Below are positions 15,801-24,943 of a stretch of 64,000 nucleotides of DNA, one piece after another. The DNA is from Nostoc sp. TCL240-02 (GTDB taxonomy: Bacteria > Cyanobacteriota > Cyanobacteriia > Cyanobacteriales > Nostocaceae). Within the stretch, counting starts at the first letter, position 1. Every line of letters starts with the position of its first letter. Both the position numbers and the translations under genes were made by a program. The notes below the pieces were generated by a model that saw nothing but the letters and a program-made list of their open reading frames with translations, was not told where the DNA came from and made no database searches. Location: assembly GCF_013343235.1 (NCBI RefSeq), contig NZ_CP040094.1:318501-382500 (forward strand), written 5' to 3'.

Positions 15801-18420
15801 CTTCGGCGTTGAGACGGAGTGACAACAGTAACCAAACAACCGAATCATCGCGCCGCCGCAGTGCGACTTCAAAATTCCGAACTTCACCATCTTTTTCTAA
15901 CTCTGCTAACATCCGCGTGCGATCGCCTGGATCGGAATATAATTCAGTTGTAAAAAACTTGCCAATCAAGTCATTAGCAGAGGCAAAACCTAAAATATCG
16001 GCACTGCGTTGATTAGCCTCGATAATCAAACCATCTTGTTGACGAGTGCGGAAAATACCTACTTGAGAATTTTCAAAGATGTTGCGGTATTTCATTTCAC
16101 TACGACGCAAAGCTTCTTCTGTCTGCTTGCGTTCTGTAATGTCACGCCCCACACCCAAAATCGCAACTGTGCCATTTAAAGCAGTAATTGTCGAAGTGTT
16201 AAAGTTGAACCATCGCCATTTACCATTTTTGTGTCTTAATCGCACCTCAATATCAGTCAGTTTTTCCCCAGTGGCAGCCCTTTGTAAGGCTGCGGCGCTA
16301 GTTGCCAAATCTTCTGGTTTGGTAAACTCCACTACAGAATGACCTTCTATTTCCTCTAGGCTGTATCCCATGATTGAGGTAACATTAGGCGAATGATAGG
16401 TAAAGATTCCATCTACGTTAAGGACAAATATCAAGTCATTGGCATTTTCAACAATGCTACGGAACTTTAACTCGCTTTGCTGGAGGGCTGCTTGAGCGCG
16501 TTTGCGTTCTGTGGCATCAGTGCCTACTGAAAGAATTTCAATTAAGTTTCCTTGTGCATCTAATATGGGTTTATTTGCCCAGACTATCCAGACGCGATCG
16601 CCATTTTTGCATAAGTTCTCATTTTCGTTGAATAGATAATTTTCTGGGTGTTGACAAATGTCAACCATTAATGTTTGCAAATCGCGCCCTGAAATCTCGG
16701 TTTCTGGAACAATTGTGCCGATGACGTTACGCCCAATAACTTCATCTAAATCGAAACCAAAAAGCCTTTGGCCGTAGTCATTTAAAAATATAATGTCACC
16801 GTTAGTATCCCAACGCAGGATAATACAATTGGCTGTTTGCACCAAATCTCGATACTGGACTTCGCTTTGTCGCAAGGCTTCTTCGGTGCGTTTGCGATCG
16901 CTAATATCGCGCACTACTGCCAAGATGTGTGGCTTACCGTTGTAGATGCAAGTCGTTCCTTTGACTTCCACATCTATGAAAGTGCCATCTTTGCAAATAT
17001 CAACTGCTTGCCCATAAAATTGCTCGCCAGATCGAGTTGTTTCAACAAACTCTAGAAAAACTGAATGTGAGTTTGGGTGAATATAGACAGATGGATGTAA
17101 ACTGAGAAATTCCTCATAAGAATAACCGTGCATTTGATAAGCTGCAGGATTAACTTCAGCGACTTGTTCAGTTTCTATATCAGTAATAAATAGTCCATCA
17201 TTGATTGCTTCAAAAATAGTGCGATATTGCAACTCACTTTGCCGTAGTGCTTCTTCTGCCCTTTGGCGTTGGGTGATGTCGCGGAAACTCCACACTCTAC
17301 CAATAATCTGTTCGCCAACACGCTGAGGACAGGAATATCGTTCAAAGACTCTACTATCTTGCAGTTCTAAGCAATCGTAACTAACTACTTCCGGGTGTGA
17401 GTATAATTCTCGAACTCGTTGCAAAAACCGACCTGGCTCTTTTAGCTGATTTGCCAAATACGCCAGTCGGTGAGGATGATCTGGTTCTGTCAAAAGTTCT
17501 GGTGGAATTGACCACATTTCTAAGAACTTCTGGTTATAAGTAGTGATATTACTTAAACTATCGACTACTAATATACCATCTTGAATGGATTCAAAGATAG
17601 CGTTTAATAGAGATAAAGAGTTTTCTAAAGCTATTTGAGTTTGTTTGCGTTCGCTCAAATCCCGCCCTAAAACCACTAGAGCCTTGCGTCTACCATCCTG
17701 GTGAAATAGGGGAGCTTTGATCATATCGAGACTGCTCGCTGTCCCATCAGGACGAGGTATAATTTCTTCTACCCGATGCACACATCCCAACTGCCAAGCT
17801 TGTTCATCTGTTTTGTCGCAATTGAGTAAAGCATCGTGATAAAAATTGCTAAATTCTGCTAGTTCAGAGTCTGTTTTGCCTTGATAATCAACTCCTTGTA
17901 TTTCTAAAAATTCCAGGTTAGCCTCGTTTGAAAGCAACCATTTTCCCTCGCCGTCCTTTAAACAGATAATATCGGGTGTAGCATTAATTAATGTCTGCAA
18001 TCGTTCCTCAATCTCTTGCAAGGATTCTTGAGTTTGTTTTGCTAGCGTGATATCTCGAATCACCAGTATTGCACATCGATCATCAGTTAGCTCGGTACAG
18101 CTACCAGAAATTTCTAGTGTCAAAGTCCGCTCACCCTGCTGGTACTGATAATTTCCTGTTTCGTACTCCCCATTCAATAGCCGCACATCAGGATAAGCTG
18201 GTTGTCCTACTTGCGCTAAGGGTAGTAAGTCAGTTAATTTTGCGCCGCAGATATTGCCGTGGGGTTGATTTACCAGAGATTCAAAATGAGAATTGCACCA
18301 TTGAATGCGTCGGTCTTCTCCTACCCAGACTACAGCATCAGCGATCGCACTTAATGTTACTTCCATCTTGGTGAGGGTAGCTTGCAATTGCTTCACCTGC
18401 TCCAATTGTTTAGCGCTCAT
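12841..18420 (-). CDS. Giant multi-PAS/GAF hybrid histidine kinase
   Basis: This is an ~1859-residue cytosolic kinase. In order, as judged by eye: seven PAS domains (~25-890, several followed by PAC-type RDISDRKQ ends), a GAF (~895-1060), a PAS (~1065-1185), a second GAF (~1190-1345), HisKA with the phospho-His in SHELRTPLNAILGF (~1372), HATPase (~1490-1640), and a receiver with Asp in IWMDMRMPVMNG (~1691). I used the ATG at 18420 because AAGGAG lies eight bases upstream; a TTG two codons earlier is less likely. Residues ~1503-1542 are a low-complexity Gly/Ala/Pro/Ser insert made from an interspersed repeat inside the ATPase domain. No membrane segments are seen. The next gene is a multi-receiver protein, a probable partner. 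Confidence 0.93.
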   Translation of the reverse strand: MSAKQLEQVKQLQATLTKMEVTLSAIADAVVWVGEDRRIQWCNSHFESLVNQPHGNICGAKLTDLLPLAQVGQPAYPDVRLLNGEYETGNYQYQQGERTLTLEISGSCTELTDDRCAILVIRDITLAKQTQESLQEIEERLQTLINATPDIICLKDGEGKWLLSNEANLEFLEIQGVDYQGKTDSELAEFSNFYHDALLNCDKTDEQAWQLGCVHRVEEIIPRPDGTASSLDMIKAPLFHQDGRRKALVVLGRDLSERKQTQIALENSLSLLNAIFESIQDGILVVDSLSNITTYNQKFLEMWSIPPELLTEPDHPHRLAYLANQLKEPGRFLQRVRELYSHPEVVSYDCLELQDSRVFERYSCPQRVGEQIIGRVWSFRDITQRQRAEEALRQSELQYRTIFEAINDGLFITDIETEQVAEVNPAAYQMHGYSYEEFLSLHPSVYIHPNSHSVFLEFVETTRSGEQFYGQAVDICKDGTFIDVEVKGTTCIYNGKPHILAVVRDISDRKRTEEALRQSEVQYRDLVQTANCIILRWDTNGDIIFLNDYGQRLFGFDLDEVIGRNVIGTIVPETEISGRDLQTLMVDICQHPENYLFNENENLCKNGDRVWIVWANKPILDAQGNLIEILSVGTDATERKRAQAALQQSELKFRSIVENANDLIFVLNVDGIFTYHSPNVTSIMGYSLEEIEGHSVVEFTKPEDLATSAAALQRAATGEKLTDIEVRLRHKNGKWRWFNFNTSTITALNGTVAILGVGRDITERKQTEEALRRSEMKYRNIFENSQVGIFRTRQQDGLIIEANQRSADILGFASANDLIGKFFTTELYSDPGDRTRMLAELEKDGEVRNFEVALRRRDDSVVWLLLSLRLNAEESCLDSVFTDISDRKQQEQALRLIVEGTAAKTGNEFFNSCVRYLAEVLQVQYALVTEFHDDQKTKVRTLAFWSCGTINENLEYDLHGTPCQHTLKGKMCHYPQRVQAAFPDDGDLVRMNAESFFGVPLTSSSGEIIGHLAVIDVKPMKHDPGRELIIKIFAARAGAELERKQAEAALQESELKFRTIVEKVNDVLFAMSPDGVFNYISPNILNTTGFAPGEMEGNSLTFFTHPDDVQKCQEVAQTILATGEGISGTEYRAKHRTKGWVWLTSNAVRTQDAQGNFQIVGVARDISDRKQAEAALQRRTQAESLLSSISRQFIDQNLETAINFTLQAIAQFISAEHSCIFELSEDQRRFDLIHEWCGENVEPLIDLAKGSPIESFPYFYTPILRGNHIQIPSVAELPPETAERKLFEGMSFQSVVAVPMLHSDKVVGFVGTAMIHLCKAWSQEDINLLKLVGEIIAIGRARHQAEEALRIAKEAAETANQAKSAFLANMSHELRTPLNAILGFSQLMERDTSLNSNQRESLATINRSGEHLLNLINDVLEMSKIEAGQIIFTPEDFDLYLLLQTLQEMFQVKAQTKQLFLKFEIAPNLPRYIQTDEGKLRQILINLLGNAVKFTQTGKVTLRVRLGSEQGAGEEARAQGAGSKGEEFSPPPPAPRPSASSPFLHFEVEDTGRGIAPEEMNNLFQPFVQTTSGIQTKEGTGLGLTISRQFVRLLGGDIHITSSPGQGSTFSFDIQVNLAAELKVSPRLNKGRVIELAPGQPSYRILVVDDRKENRDLIMQLLGSIGFEIKAANNGQDAIAMWQTWQPHLIWMDMRMPVMNGYDATKEIRARERNTNTNHRTVIIALTASAFEEQQASILAAGCDDLVRKPFREQVIFEKIAEYLQVLYICAEESSEDATDNNLKNIQFSILDLRSAITIMPTQWVTELNQAAVEVDAERIFQLIEQIPQTHSTLAEKLTNLVRSFCFDEIIDVTEQNCN
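13793..13912. repeat. Interspersed GC-skewed repeat inside kinase coding sequence
   Basis: About 120 bases of the gggagcagggg / ctccctgctccc type, common between genes in this window, lie in frame in the HATPase-coding part of the giant kinase. They encode Gly-, Ala- and Pro-rich residues between RVRLGSEQ and FLHFEVEDTG. Its two arms (purine-rich then pyrimidine-rich) could form a hairpin. Confidence 0.7.
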
Positions 18421-18426
18421 CACCAA

Positions 18427-18658
18427 CTCCTTAATGTCTCCTGGTATAGATAAAACAACTTGGTATAGTGATTGTATCTATAGTTGATCGTGAAGATATT
18501 TAACCATAGCAAAAATACATACTGCTTTTAAATGTTACAGCAGCAATACGGTTATCAGCATCATTGAGGGTTAAAGGGGAAAGGGAAATGGGGAAAGGTT
18601 TTGAATACATTTTTTACCCAATACTCAAAAAGCCTTCTTTCCTATTGCCTATTGCCTT
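18427..18658. other. Spacer with purine-rich repeat
   Basis: This 230-base gap lies between the multi-receiver gene (3' end at 18659) and the kinase start. It has 'ggggaaagggaaatgggg' near 18578 and 'ctattgcctattgcc' near 18640, both interspersed-repeat fragments. No gene is seen. The kinase and the multi-receiver gene lie on the same strand, with the kinase downstream. Confidence 0.4.
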
Positions 18659-21013
18659 TTAGCTCTGCTTCAACATAGAATTAGCAACTTGGTATAGAGA
18701 TTGTAACTTTAGTCCATCATTAGGATACTCAACCACAGCAAAGTTACAAGTTACCTGGAAGCGATCGCCATTTGAAGCTGTAAATACTTGCTGGCGAAGC
18801 TTAATTAAAATTTCACTGAGGCGATGTTTGACGACAAGCTGCTCTGTGTCTGCGGTTTCAGTAAATCCAGAAACTCCCACCACAAATTCTCCGTTACCCC
18901 AATAGCCCAATATTTCGCCACTGCAAAATGCCGATTGCAATAGACGACTCCATCGTTGCAATACTTGATTACCAGCCTCATGTCCGTACTGGATATTAAT
19001 TTGGCGTAAATCGCTGATATTCAATATTACTAAGCTAACTGATTGCTGATTTTTCTCGGCTTGAGCAATCAGGCGCTGTAAGTCGCGGCTAGACTGAAAT
19101 TGATTTGCCAGTCCCGTTAGGGGATCTTTGGTAGAGAGCGACTGGAGTAAGCGGCTACGTTCTAAGCGATGGGTAATCCTTGCCAGCAGTTCTGCTCCCA
19201 CAACAGGCTTAACCACATAATCATCTCCGCCAGCAGCAAATACCTGCTGCACTGTTTCTATCTCTCGGTGAGCCGTTAGAAAGACAATTGGCAATTCCTG
19301 CCATTGCGGATCTGTGCGAACTGCCTGGCAAAGTTCTATACCAGTGATGTGAGGCATTTCCACATCCAAAATCAACAAATCTGGTGCAGTAGATTGTAAT
19401 ACCTCCCAGAAACGTAAGGGATCGTCCAATCCGGTGATTCGCATTCCCCAAGGTTCTAACATTGGGTCTAGCGCTGCTAAAATCAGTGGATCATCATCAA
19501 CTACTAATACATTTACTTTTAAAGAACGGGTAAACTGCAATATTTGAGAGGCAGTTTCCCAAACTTGACTTGCGGTGATAGGCTTGAGGAGAAAACCCCG
19601 CACCCCAGACTGAGCCAAAGTTACACGATCCACTAGGTGATCGCTAACAGCTAGCGCCAGTACAGGTATCGGAGGAGTGTGCGTTGCTAAGTCCAACATT
19701 AATGCTAAAGTTTCCTCTCGCTGCCCAATCTCATCTACATTTAGCACTACTAAATCTGGTGATGTAGTTTGCAAGAAGTTTTTTGCACCTTCTAAGGTTG
19801 TTATTTGCTGCCAACGCATTCCCGTAGAATATGCGACTTGTTGCAATTGTGAACCCAATTGTAAATCAGGGTCAATCAGCAATAAGTTAGGACTTATCTT
19901 TTCTTCAATGGAGGTAGCAGTTTGATCTACTAACTTTTGTGCCATCAGGTTTAACAATTCGCCTAACTCTTGTATTAGCGATCGCAATTGGCGTTTTTGG
20001 GCTGGTAATAAATCTCCTTCTTTGGCTAAAATCTGTTCGATTTTCCGCGCTATTTGAGTTCCTGTTTCTTGCTCAAACATTCCCAAAACACCGGCTAGCT
20101 TATGTGCTTCCCGTTCAGCCGAGTTACGTAGTTGTATAGTTAGTGTGTCACTAGAGAGTTCTGCTGCTGCTTGTTGCAACACCTCCATTCGCTGTGTCAT
20201 TAGCCCCTGGTATTGACTCCACAACCCATTCATTGCTTGCTTAAACTGCTGTTCGATGGATGGAGATGTATCGGATGTGGAGGAATTTTGAACTGGTTTT
20301 TTTTGAGTTATTTCTCTTTTGCTATTTTCACTACTAGTAGTTTTTTGGGATTTTAAGCGATATCCCAAACCATAAACGTTTTCAATCCAGTCTACGGCTC
20401 CAACTACTTTCAACTTGTGTCGTAACCCCTTAATATGGGACTTCACAGTTTCCTCTTGGGGTGGATCGTCAAATGTCCAAAGATGTTCGATAATATCTCC
20501 CCGACTAAAAACCCGCAATGGATTCCGCAGTAATATCTCCAGCAGACTATATTCTTTAGGTGTCAAATCCAGAACTTGATTGTCGTATGTTACCTCGCAA
20601 ATACTAGGATCTAAACGCAATGCTCCAACTTCTAACACTGGAGGACGGGGAGTATCGCCGCGACGTAATAAAGCGCGTACCCTTGCTTGAAATTCTCTCA
20701 AATTTAAAGGTTTAATTAGATAATCATCTGCTCCAGCATCGAGTCCACGAATGCGATCGCTAGTTTCATCTTTTGCGGTAATCAATAAAATAGGAGTGGA
20801 ACAGCCACTAGAACGTAAGCGCTGACATAAAGTAATACCATCCACTTTCGGCAATACTACATCTGTTAATATCAGGTCGTATTTCGTCGCTTGGGCATAT
20901 TCCCAACCAATTTGTCCGTCTTCTGCTATTTCAACAGCATAGTGTTGTTGGGTAAGAGACTGCAACAAAACACTTGCTAAAACTTCGTCATCTTCGATCA
21001 GCAAGATTCTCAT
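18659..21013 (-). CDS. Multi-receiver response regulator with winged helix, Hpt and degenerate GGDEF
   Basis: The 784-residue protein runs: OmpR-type receiver (Asp51 in LILTDVVLPKVDG), winged-helix DNA-binding domain (~125-225), Hpt-like helical domain (~255-365, His in AEREAHKLAGVLGMF), a weak receiver (~372-490), a receiver with Asp in DLLILDVEMPHITG (~495-610), and a GGDEF-like domain (~620-784). The GGDEF signature reads GNGEF, so diguanylate cyclase activity is doubtful. The design joins transcription, phosphotransfer and a nucleotide-signalling fold in one chain. It lies upstream of the giant hybrid kinase gene on the same strand and is a likely partner. ATG at 21013 is supported by AAGG about 12 bases upstream. 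Confidence 0.92.
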   Translation of the reverse strand: MRILLIEDDEVLASVLLQSLTQQHYAVEIAEDGQIGWEYAQATKYDLILTDVVLPKVDGITLCQRLRSSGCSTPILLITAKDETSDRIRGLDAGADDYLIKPLNLREFQARVRALLRRGDTPRPPVLEVGALRLDPSICEVTYDNQVLDLTPKEYSLLEILLRNPLRVFSRGDIIEHLWTFDDPPQEETVKSHIKGLRHKLKVVGAVDWIENVYGLGYRLKSQKTTSSENSKREITQKKPVQNSSTSDTSPSIEQQFKQAMNGLWSQYQGLMTQRMEVLQQAAAELSSDTLTIQLRNSAEREAHKLAGVLGMFEQETGTQIARKIEQILAKEGDLLPAQKRQLRSLIQELGELLNLMAQKLVDQTATSIEEKISPNLLLIDPDLQLGSQLQQVAYSTGMRWQQITTLEGAKNFLQTTSPDLVVLNVDEIGQREETLALMLDLATHTPPIPVLALAVSDHLVDRVTLAQSGVRGFLLKPITASQVWETASQILQFTRSLKVNVLVVDDDPLILAALDPMLEPWGMRITGLDDPLRFWEVLQSTAPDLLILDVEMPHITGIELCQAVRTDPQWQELPIVFLTAHREIETVQQVFAAGGDDYVVKPVVGAELLARITHRLERSRLLQSLSTKDPLTGLANQFQSSRDLQRLIAQAEKNQQSVSLVILNISDLRQINIQYGHEAGNQVLQRWSRLLQSAFCSGEILGYWGNGEFVVGVSGFTETADTEQLVVKHRLSEILIKLRQQVFTASNGDRFQVTCNFAVVEYPNDGLKLQSLYQVANSMLKQS

Positions 21014-21333
21014 CGCAACACTACCTTTTTTTGCATATAGAAATCCTATTGGGACTTAAACAAAGATGTAAACCAAATTGGCTTTATAAGCAGTAAATAC
21101 ATCACGATGAACATCAAGCAATCGAAAAATTAACTTCAAGGACATTCGATTACCACAGGTTACAAACTGAAGCGATCGCAATTTCTGCAATGTGATGCAA
21201 AAAACGACTTCCTTAATCAAGCAACAGGTTTTTTGGTGTACCCGCCGCGAGAATAATAGCTATGCTTGGTGTTTCAGTTTATATATTGCTTATGGGTGAA
21301 TATCATAACAGATAAGCACTATGTAGCTAGTCA
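21014..21333. other. Intergenic stretch, no gene seen
   Basis: I see AT-rich sequence with one GCGATCGC at about 21173 and no convincing frame. It holds the promoter of the multi-receiver gene and the 3' flank of xdhC. Confidence 0.4.
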
Positions 21334-22476
21334 TCAATTAAAATTGTCTTGATAACTTTTATGAATTGGTTGATTACGATTTTTTAAAAAATTACTATTG
21401 CGGTTTCTTAGCACTGCTTGAATTTCTGCAATGATGGCGATCGCTATTTCTTCTGGTGTCTCTGCACCGATATCAATACCAACAGGACTATACAATCTAT
21501 TTAATTGTTCACTAGTAGGAACTATCCCTTTGATGGATAAATCTTGCAGCAATCTTTCTGTGCGAGGCTTTGTTCCTAAAACGCCAATATAACGTGCATA
21601 AGATGGTAGCATCATCTTTAAAATTTCTAGATCGTCAAGATAATTATGCGTCATCACTACAGCTATTGTTTGAACATCTATAAAAATCTGTTTATGTATA
21701 ATGTCTCGATTGCTAAGGATCACATCACAACCTAGAGGAAATCGCGCTCTAGTTGTCTCATTAGCTCGACAATCAACTACAGTAACATCCCAACCTAATG
21801 CTTGAGCAAACTCTGCTACGGGTACAGCGCCATAACCTGCACCAAATATTACTAAAGGTGTGGGTGGTTGAATGACTTCGATGAAAACTTCTGCACTGCC
21901 AAAAGGTAACTGATAGTTGTTGACGCTTGACTTTTGATTAACAAAGTCCGCTTGAGTATCTGCACTTAGAGATTCAATTAAATTTGGATCTTTAATGTCA
22001 GTGACAATTTTACCATTTGGATACAGCAGTAAGCGCGACCCAAGTTTCACATCTACCTCGCCTTCAAAAGCAAAGACTGTAGCAATAATACCCAAATGTT
22101 TTTTATGGAAGCACTCTTGTGTAAAAGCGATCGCATTGGGTATGCTTTTTCTCTCAAGCCTTTCGATGAGAACTTGTACTACCCCATTGCATCCCAAACC
22201 AAAACCCCAAAGAATATCTTCAGAGGCGGTGCGATCGTAAGTCACAAGAATTGGTTTGCCGTTTGACATTCGTTGTTGAGTATACTCAAATACGTCATTC
22301 TCTAAGCAACCAGCGCTGATTGTTCCGATCATCCGACCTGTATTTGTCATAAACATTTTAGCACCCGGTCGGCGATAGGTTGAACCTTGAGTTTTAACTA
22401 CAGTGGCAAGAAAAGTGATTTCACCACTTTCTTGACTGGATTCAAAGCCTTCTAAAATTGCTTGTAATTCATTCAT
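21334..22476 (-). CDS. xdhC: XdhC/CoxI-family molybdenum cofactor insertion chaperone
   Basis: The 380-residue protein has the XdhC N-terminal module (TFLATVVKTQGSTYRRPGAKMF, GTISAGCLENDVFE with its conserved Cys) and a C-terminal Rossmann-like module (VIFGAGYGAVPVAEFAQALGWDVTVVDCR; MTHNYLDDLEIL; IGVLGTKPRTERLL; PVGIDIGAETPEEIAIAIIAEI). XdhC proteins bind sulfurated molybdenum cofactor and load it into xanthine dehydrogenase-family enzymes. A paoABC-type enzyme operon lies 6.4 kb away on the same strand and is the likely client. Its large subunit carries a frameshift, so the chaperone may be serving another enzyme or be losing its client. Confidence 0.9.
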   Translation of the reverse strand: MNELQAILEGFESSQESGEITFLATVVKTQGSTYRRPGAKMFMTNTGRMIGTISAGCLENDVFEYTQQRMSNGKPILVTYDRTASEDILWGFGLGCNGVVQVLIERLERKSIPNAIAFTQECFHKKHLGIIATVFAFEGEVDVKLGSRLLLYPNGKIVTDIKDPNLIESLSADTQADFVNQKSSVNNYQLPFGSAEVFIEVIQPPTPLVIFGAGYGAVPVAEFAQALGWDVTVVDCRANETTRARFPLGCDVILSNRDIIHKQIFIDVQTIAVVMTHNYLDDLEILKMMLPSYARYIGVLGTKPRTERLLQDLSIKGIVPTSEQLNRLYSPVGIDIGAETPEEIAIAIIAEIQAVLRNRNSNFLKNRNQPIHKSYQDNFN

Positions 22477-22795
22477 TTGATTGTTTATTTTTCTATTTAT
22501 AGTAGTTTTGAAGCTTGAGCATAAAATAGTGACAATTAAAACTAATAGAGTTTAGTTAAGGCTATAACTCAATACACTTTATTTAAGGATAATTGTTGCT
22601 TGGGTTGAGGAACGAAACCCAACCTTTTAGGTAGTTTTTGATGCTCACTAAAATTTGTTGAGCTATAACTATTTGTGAAAGTCAATTTTTTTAACGAACT
22701 GCTTGAAGGTTTAATTTTATTTAAATGCAGAGGAGCGCAAAGGTAAGCGCAGGAAATTCGCTACAAATTAATGAAATGTTGTACTAAGTTCAATT
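22477..22795. other. Intergenic stretch upstream of xdhC
   Basis: AT-rich sequence with no convincing frame. It leads into a 21-bp tandem array. Confidence 0.4.
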
Positions 22796-22798
22796 AAT

Positions 22799-22919
22799 GC
22801 GTCCCTCTACAATGCCAATGCGTCCCTCTGCAATGCCAATGCATCCCTCTGCAATACTAATGCATCCCTCTAGAATGCCAATGCATCCCTCTGCAATGCT
22901 AATGCGTTCCTCTGCATTT
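22799..22919. repeat. 21-bp tandem repeat array A (5.8 units)
   Basis: Units of the form gcgtccctctgcaatgccaa(t) start at 22799, 22820, 22841, 22862 and 22883, with a partial unit from 22904. Differences between units are one to four bases. There are no spacers and no long frame, so this is a simple tandem array. Confidence 0.9.
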
Positions 22920-22935
22920 AAGAAACGCTTCAATT

Positions 22936-23085
22936 TTAATGAAGCATTCTAGGAGCGTGACCACGAGTGGCATCCAGTCCTGATGATACAGGAGGTAGAG
23001 AGATTGTTTTGCCTATTTGTGCGGCTTCGTAAATCAAGGTTATTAGTTTTTGCTCTTGTGGTTTTTTAATGATGAAATTTGGGAT
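22936..23085 (-). pseudogene. Possible C-terminal remnant of a Gfo/Idh/MocA oxidoreductase
   Basis: A minus-strand frame ending at 22936 reads IIKKPQEQKLITLIYEAAQI, then GKTISLPP, then GLDATRGHAPRMLH and a stop. The helix plus GK-ISLP pattern resembles the C-terminal end of Gfo/Idh/MocA oxidoreductases. There is no start codon, and the upstream part is taken by the DUF4142 gene. This is by-eye resemblance only. Confidence 0.4.
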
Positions 23086-23760
23086 TTATGGGGTGCTGGT
23101 TGGAGTTGGGGTGCTAGTTGGGCTGCTATTTGAAGTTCCACCAGGATTAACAATGGAACGAACCTCTTCCAAGTGTTGTTGCAGGGTTGGTAGCGTTTGA
23201 GCTGCAAATGCTTTCACATCTGGATCTTGTCCCTGTTGAGCTTCAGTTTGAAATGCTGCGACATCCTTCTCATGATCTTGAAGCATCTGATTCAGATATT
23301 GGCGATCGAAGTTAGTACCAGAAAGCCTAGATAAACGTTGTTTGACTTGCTGATTTTTGCTGCCAATACTAGTTGGTAGCGTGACACTTTTTTGAGTTGC
23401 CAACTGTTTGAGTTGGGCGTTGACCTGGGTATGATCTTGAACCATACGCTGTCCATATTGTTTGACTACATTGCTAGTTCCACGTTGTGATGCAAGTTGT
23501 CCTAATTGAACTTCTGCTAAACCACCTTGAGCCGCTTCAGTGATAAATTGTCTGTCTGAAGAACTGAGATTATTTTGCCCTGATGTGGTTGGTGACACAG
23601 TTGGGGAAGCCGTTGGAGATGGACTTTCAGTTGCTTGCACAGACTGAGCAGATGGAACTTCTGATGTATTTTGGTCACGGGGAGTAGTTGGTGTGCAACC
23701 AGTTGCGACAGATAAAGCGATCGCTACTAAACCAGTAGAAAATATTTTGAAGTTGGACAT
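23086..23760 (-). CDS. DUF4142 lipoprotein (ferritin-like helical)
   Basis: The chosen start, the ATG at 23760, gives a 224-residue lipoprotein with lipobox-like SVATGC. AAGGAAAG lies upstream of it. A Thr/Ser/Pro linker (~25-60) leads to a four-helix DUF4142 domain (SSSDRQFITEAAQGGLAEVQ, YGQRMVQDHTQVNAQLKQLA, RQYLNQMLQDHEKDVAAF). A Pro/Thr/Ser-rich tail ends the protein. DUF4142 proteins are exported helical bundles of unknown activity; the His residues in QDHTQ and QDHEKD are the family's conserved positions and suggest metal binding. A longer start at 23802 lacks a ribosome binding site and would bury the signal. Confidence 0.88.
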   Translation of the reverse strand: MSNFKIFSTGLVAIALSVATGCTPTTPRDQNTSEVPSAQSVQATESPSPTASPTVSPTTSGQNNLSSSDRQFITEAAQGGLAEVQLGQLASQRGTSNVVKQYGQRMVQDHTQVNAQLKQLATQKSVTLPTSIGSKNQQVKQRLSRLSGTNFDRQYLNQMLQDHEKDVAAFQTEAQQGQDPDVKAFAAQTLPTLQQHLEEVRSIVNPGGTSNSSPTSTPTPTSTP

Positions 23761-24065
23761 AATCAACGCTTTCCTTAAATAAAAGTGTATTTTGAAACGC
23801 AAAACTGTCGCGATCGGATAGTTAAGTGCGATCGCTAATTTAATGACGAGTTTAAATTTAAATATTTACCCCAGATAATCTGGATTCATTGCTGTAGTGT
23901 CGTTTTGCTCTAGTCTCAAAGCGAAAGCAGTTTATTAAAAACTGCGTTTACCGATCTCTATAATTGCCTCCTACTAAGCAATAACAGGAATAAGCCGAAT
24001 AGTATCACGACAATTTAGCATAGAGAATCTAACTAAGGTGTGTTTTGAAACTTACTCCGTAAGAC
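23761..24065. other. Intergenic stretch upstream of DUF4142 gene
   Basis: There is no gene. It contains HIP1-like sites near 23812 and 23831 and an AT-rich block 'aatttaaatttaaat' near 23845. Confidence 0.4.
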
Positions 24066-24229
24066 GCATTCACAATGCAAGCCGATGTGTTGATAATGCA
24101 AGCCGATGCATTCACAATGCAAGCCGATGTATTAATAATGCAAGTTGATACATTTACAATGCAAATTGATGCATTCAGAATGTAAGCCCATACATGCACA
24201 ATGCAAGTTGATACATTCACAATGCAATG
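24066..24229. repeat. 21-bp tandem repeat array B (7.8 units)
   Basis: Units such as gcattcacaatgcaagccga(t) begin every 21 bases from 24066 to 24213. Alternate early units start with gcattcac or gtgttgat, so the array may have grown as 42-bp dimers. On the minus strand the array can be read as a heptad-repeat 69-residue frame, which I do not believe is a gene. Confidence 0.9.
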
Positions 24230-24394
24230 TAAAGACACGAAATTCGACTGACTGGGCCCGCTACGCTAACGTCTCACTACGCGCTTTTGCGTCTATAAAT
24301 TATTGTTCACCAAATATCTATTTAAATTTATCTTACTGATAGCTTTTAAGTTGTAATGGGTACATTAAATATACACTGTATTACTTATACATCT

Positions 24395-24766
24395 ATGACT
24401 ATCCAAGATACAACACGCCGTTTACGTCCTCAAACCATTAGTCAAGATATTAGCTCATTCCACGGTTTGCAAACCGTCAGCACCTACAATACAACCCGTG
24501 TTGATGCCTCATCAGCAAAGTTACAGGAAGTTTATCAGACGATGTTGATTTCTCAACAAACCGAAACTGAGAAACTAGCTTTATACCGGGCTGCTGCTGA
24601 TGCTGCCCGATTAGCAGAATGGGAATTTCATAACGCTGTATTAGCGATGAAAGAAGTCGTGCGCGGGCAATATGGCTCAGATAGCGATCAAGCCCAAGCA
24701 GTGGGATTGAAGAAAAAATCAGACCGCAAACGTCCTTCTCGTAAAAAGGCAGTTGCGATCGCGTAA
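24395..24766 (+). CDS. Small cyanobacterial protein of unknown function
   Basis: About 123 residues from the ATG at 24395, or 136 from the ATG at 24356; neither has a clear ribosome binding site. The centre is a long amphipathic helix (SSAKLQEVYQTMLISQQTET to AMKEVVRGQYG), and the C-terminus is very basic (KKKSDRKRPSRKK), so it may bind nucleic acid. A compact, intact frame with cyanobacterial codon use supports a real gene. I do not recognise a named family. It stands alone after a tandem repeat array. Confidence 0.7.
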   Translation: MTIQDTTRRLRPQTISQDISSFHGLQTVSTYNTTRVDASSAKLQEVYQTMLISQQTETEKLALYRAAADAARLAEWEFHNAVLAMKEVVRGQYGSDSDQAQAVGLKKKSDRKRPSRKKAVAIA

Positions 24767-24943
24767 CCGCACGCTGGAAGCGATCGCCAGTTAATCAACT
24801 TGATTAAGATTGAAACGCCTTTGCTTGCCTTTCATATTTCTCTACCAAGTTGTCTTACAGCAATAATTAGAGCGAATCGATGCCGCTTCATACTCACGCT
24901 TCAGCGATACTATAACATTCCATTCGCCTTGGCTCTAAGTTGA

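Noticed and set aside
22799..24229. Tandem arrays as possible CRISPR arrays
   Set aside because: The units are contiguous, with no unique spacers, and there are no cas genes nearby.
24029..24238. Minus-strand 69-residue frame with Cys-Ile-Val-Asn-Ala-Ser heptads
   Set aside because: It is a direct result of the 21-bp tandem array (seven codons per unit). There is no ribosome binding site, and no homologous domain is recognisable.
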